This document shows, piece after piece, positions 3,948-5,758 of a DNA stretch of 5,758 bases. A program made the position numbers and the translations under genes. The number at the start of each line of letters is the position of its first letter. Within the stretch, counting starts at the first letter, position 1. Source of the stretch: an uncultured Lachnospiraceae bacterium (lineage in GTDB: Bacteria; Bacillota_A; Clostridia; Lachnospirales; Lachnospiraceae); the NCBI GenBank assembly GCA_900555005.1, contig USJM01000123.1, positions 1-5,758 of the forward strand. Direction: 5' to 3'. Under the pieces are notes generated by a model. It was not told the origin of the DNA. It saw only the letters and a list, made by a program, of their open reading frames with translations, and searched no databases.

Positions 3948-5758
3948 GTGAAGAAGCATTCAAAAAAGAGATACATCGGCATCTATACAATTCTTTTTCT
4001 GATCGTCAGTCTGGCGGTCTTTTTTTCGTTCATTCTGCAGAGGCGCAGTCTTGTATGCACGGTCGACGGAGAGTCTCAGTATATTGTCTATCTCCGCTAT
4101 ATGGGGCAGTATATCCGGGATACTGTTTCAGGCTTTCTGCATGGCAATTTCCATCTAAGGCAGTTCGATTTTTCCATCGGGATCGGAGATGATATCGGAG
4201 CGATTGTCCGGTTTCATCCGCTCGATTTTTTGGCGGCACTGGTTCCGGCATCCTTCGCGGAGGAGATCTATGCGGTGATCCTGCTGCTGCGTTTCTATCT
4301 TGCGGGGCTTGCGTTCTCCGCGTATGCGTACGCTTCTCCTTCCTTTTTGTATGCGGACCAGGAGAAGGCAGGTGTCTTCCCGGCCTGGCAGAATGTTCTG
4401 TCCGGAAGCCTGGTCTACGTCTTCGGCGGGTACATGCTGATCCGGGTGACAAACCATCCGACTTACGCAGCGCCCTTCATCGTCCTGCCGCTTCTGCTGC
4501 TTGGCATGGAGAGGGTGGTGGCTGAAAAAGGGAACCTTCTGTTCATTCTGTCCGTCTTCCTCGGCTTCTGGAGCAATTACTATTTCATGTACATCTGTTC
4601 CATTGCGCTGCTGGTCTATGCCCTTCTCCGGTATCCTGAGATCGTGAAGGAGCACCGGCTCAGAGCGTTTCCGCGCTATGCCGGCAGGCTGATTCTGCTG
4701 TATCTGGTCGGGCTTATGATGTCGATGGCAACATTTCTGCCGGCGATGCTGCGGTACCGCGGCTCCTACCGGCTCAGCCAGACAAGCGAGATGCAGAGCC
4801 TCTGGCTGTATGCGGACAAGAGACGGTATGTGGCATGGTTCCTGAACCTGATCAGCCCGTACCAGAGCTCCGGCAATGGACTGGACCTCAACTTTGCGGT
4901 GGTTGTCCTGCCTGCGCTTGCGGTGCTGTTCACAAAGCGTGATCGAAGACGCCGTACGCTGAGGGTGTCCCTTTTACTTGAGCTGGCAGCGCTGCTGGTA
5001 CCGGTTTTCGGTTACATTTTTGCCGGCATGAACAATGAAAACAATCGCTGGATGTTCCTGATCGCGCTTTCACTTGGCATGTGCTGCGTGACCGTCATCG
5101 ACGATTTTGCAGATCTGAAGGGGGCATCTCTCCGACATGTTCTTCTGGTCAGCTTTCTGTTTCTGGCCGGGACGGCGGCAGAGCGGGTGCTGAAGAAGCC
5201 GAACCGCTTTAATGAAGCCGGGGCAGCGGAGCTTCTTGCATTCCTGCTTCTTCTGCTGGTGCTGCGGCGGATGAAGGCTTCAAAAGAAGCTGTCCGGACG
5301 GCCGTGCTTGCGGCGGTCATCATTTCCACAGGAATCAATGGATATCTGACCTATGCACCGGTCGGCGGAAACCGCGCAGCGGCTTTCCAGCCGGCAGGGG
5401 ACACCACGCCGAAATACGAGCAGCTGGACAGAAAAGTGGCCGCCAGGATTCCGGACAATCGTTTTTACCGCGTGGATGCGGCAGATGTGCGGCACGGACT
5501 GGAGAACTCCGCGGAGTATTTCGGCTATAACAGCATCGGGATGTACAACAGCATCCTGAATACGCAGCTGATCCGGACTCTCCTGGACGAGAACAACGCG
5601 GGGCTGGACGCGGTCACGCAGGTGCATGACCTGGATGGCAGGCCGGCTGCCGGGAACCTTGCCCATGTGAAGTATTATATTGCGGGGGAAGGAAATGAGG
5701 GCAAAGTGCCATATGGCTTTGAGAAGCGGGAAGACCTTTCCAGCCTGAGCGCGGGTAC
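3948..5758 (+). CDS. YfhO-family polytopic membrane protein (3' partial)
   Basis: The frame is open for 603 codons and runs off the window. I use the GTG at 3948 because GGAG (3938-3941) lies six bases before it; an ATG at 3936 would add M-E-L-C but has only a distant AAGG. An in-frame TGA at 3909 rules out longer starts. Residues 10-30 are the first membrane segment, followed by an outer loop with VDGESQY (Asp40), the acidic loop typical of YfhO and wider GT-C proteins. Further hydrophobic segments lie at about 104-127, 150-165, 172-187, 197-228, 246-266, 315-328, 340-360, 369-385, 396-410, 427-440 and 449-470. GFWSNYYFMY (206-215) and NNRWMF (365-370) are family-like. After about 475 an extracytoplasmic domain begins (NRFYRVDAADV). 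YfhO proteins, often about 850 residues, are linked to glycosylation of lipoteichoic acid and related polymers in Bacillus and Listeria. The exact substrate here is unknown. Roughly a quarter to a third is missing downstream. Confidence 0.87.
   Translation, partial: MKKHSKKRYIGIYTILFLIVSLAVFFSFILQRRSLVCTVDGESQYIVYLRYMGQYIRDTVSGFLHGNFHLRQFDFSIGIGDDIGAIVRFHPLDFLAALVPASFAEEIYAVILLLRFYLAGLAFSAYAYASPSFLYADQEKAGVFPAWQNVLSGSLVYVFGGYMLIRVTNHPTYAAPFIVLPLLLLGMERVVAEKGNLLFILSVFLGFWSNYYFMYICSIALLVYALLRYPEIVKEHRLRAFPRYAGRLILLYLVGLMMSMATFLPAMLRYRGSYRLSQTSEMQSLWLYADKRRYVAWFLNLISPYQSSGNGLDLNFAVVVLPALAVLFTKRDRRRRTLRVSLLLELAALLVPVFGYIFAGMNNENNRWMFLIALSLGMCCVTVIDDFADLKGASLRHVLLVSFLFLAGTAAERVLKKPNRFNEAGAAELLAFLLLLLVLRRMKASKEAVRTAVLAAVIISTGINGYLTYAPVGGNRAAAFQPAGDTTPKYEQLDRKVAARIPDNRFYRVDAADVRHGLENSAEYFGYNSIGMYNSILNTQLIRTLLDENNAGLDAVTQVHDLDGRPAAGNLAHVKYYIAGEGNEGKVPYGFEKREDLSSLSAG

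Noticed and set aside
4030..4655. Two overlapping open frames on the - strand (140 and 166 codons)
   Set aside because: They are antisense to the YfhO-family gene, low-complexity in charged residues, and lack promoters or ribosome sites.

Overview
The window looks like a low-to-mid-GC Bacillota chromosome, probably a gut-type Clostridia/Lachnospiraceae relative. This is inferred from purine-rich Shine-Dalgarno sites, sigma-A-like promoters, a YfhO-family membrane protein and secreted YkuD-type L,D-transpeptidases; no marker gene fixes the taxon. Every supported gene is on the + strand and every one points to the cell envelope.

Positions 1-2140: the 3' end of a membrane-anchored rhodanese-like protein whose catalytic cysteine position holds glycine, then, 28 nt later, a large polytopic membrane protein with an acidic Asn-Asp-Asp loop reminiscent of GT-C glycosyltransferases. 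The second gene is broken near its 3' end by an apparent one-base deletion in a T run at 1877-1879. The original reading continues in another frame to the stop at 2140.

Positions 2141-3850: a regulatory intergenic region holding two TCTTAAGA palindromes spaced like an OmpR/PhoB-type direct repeat, a perfect TATAAT box with a weak -35, and a possible 15-codon leader peptide overlapping the next start by ATGA. Two tandem paralogous secreted L,D-transpeptidases follow (about 60% identical by hand alignment). They form a likely two-gene operon closed by a clear rho-independent terminator at 3816-3850.

Positions 3851-5758: a separate promoter (TTGCAA-17-TAGAAT) overlapped by a 10-bp inverted repeat, then a YfhO-family polytopic membrane protein that stays open to the window edge (3' partial).

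Together the genes suggest an envelope-maintenance locus. The transpeptidases would act on peptidoglycan outside the membrane, while the two multi-spanning proteins may decorate or assemble surface glycopolymers. The joint role is inference from adjacency. I found no CRISPR array, insertion sequence, tRNA or rRNA.
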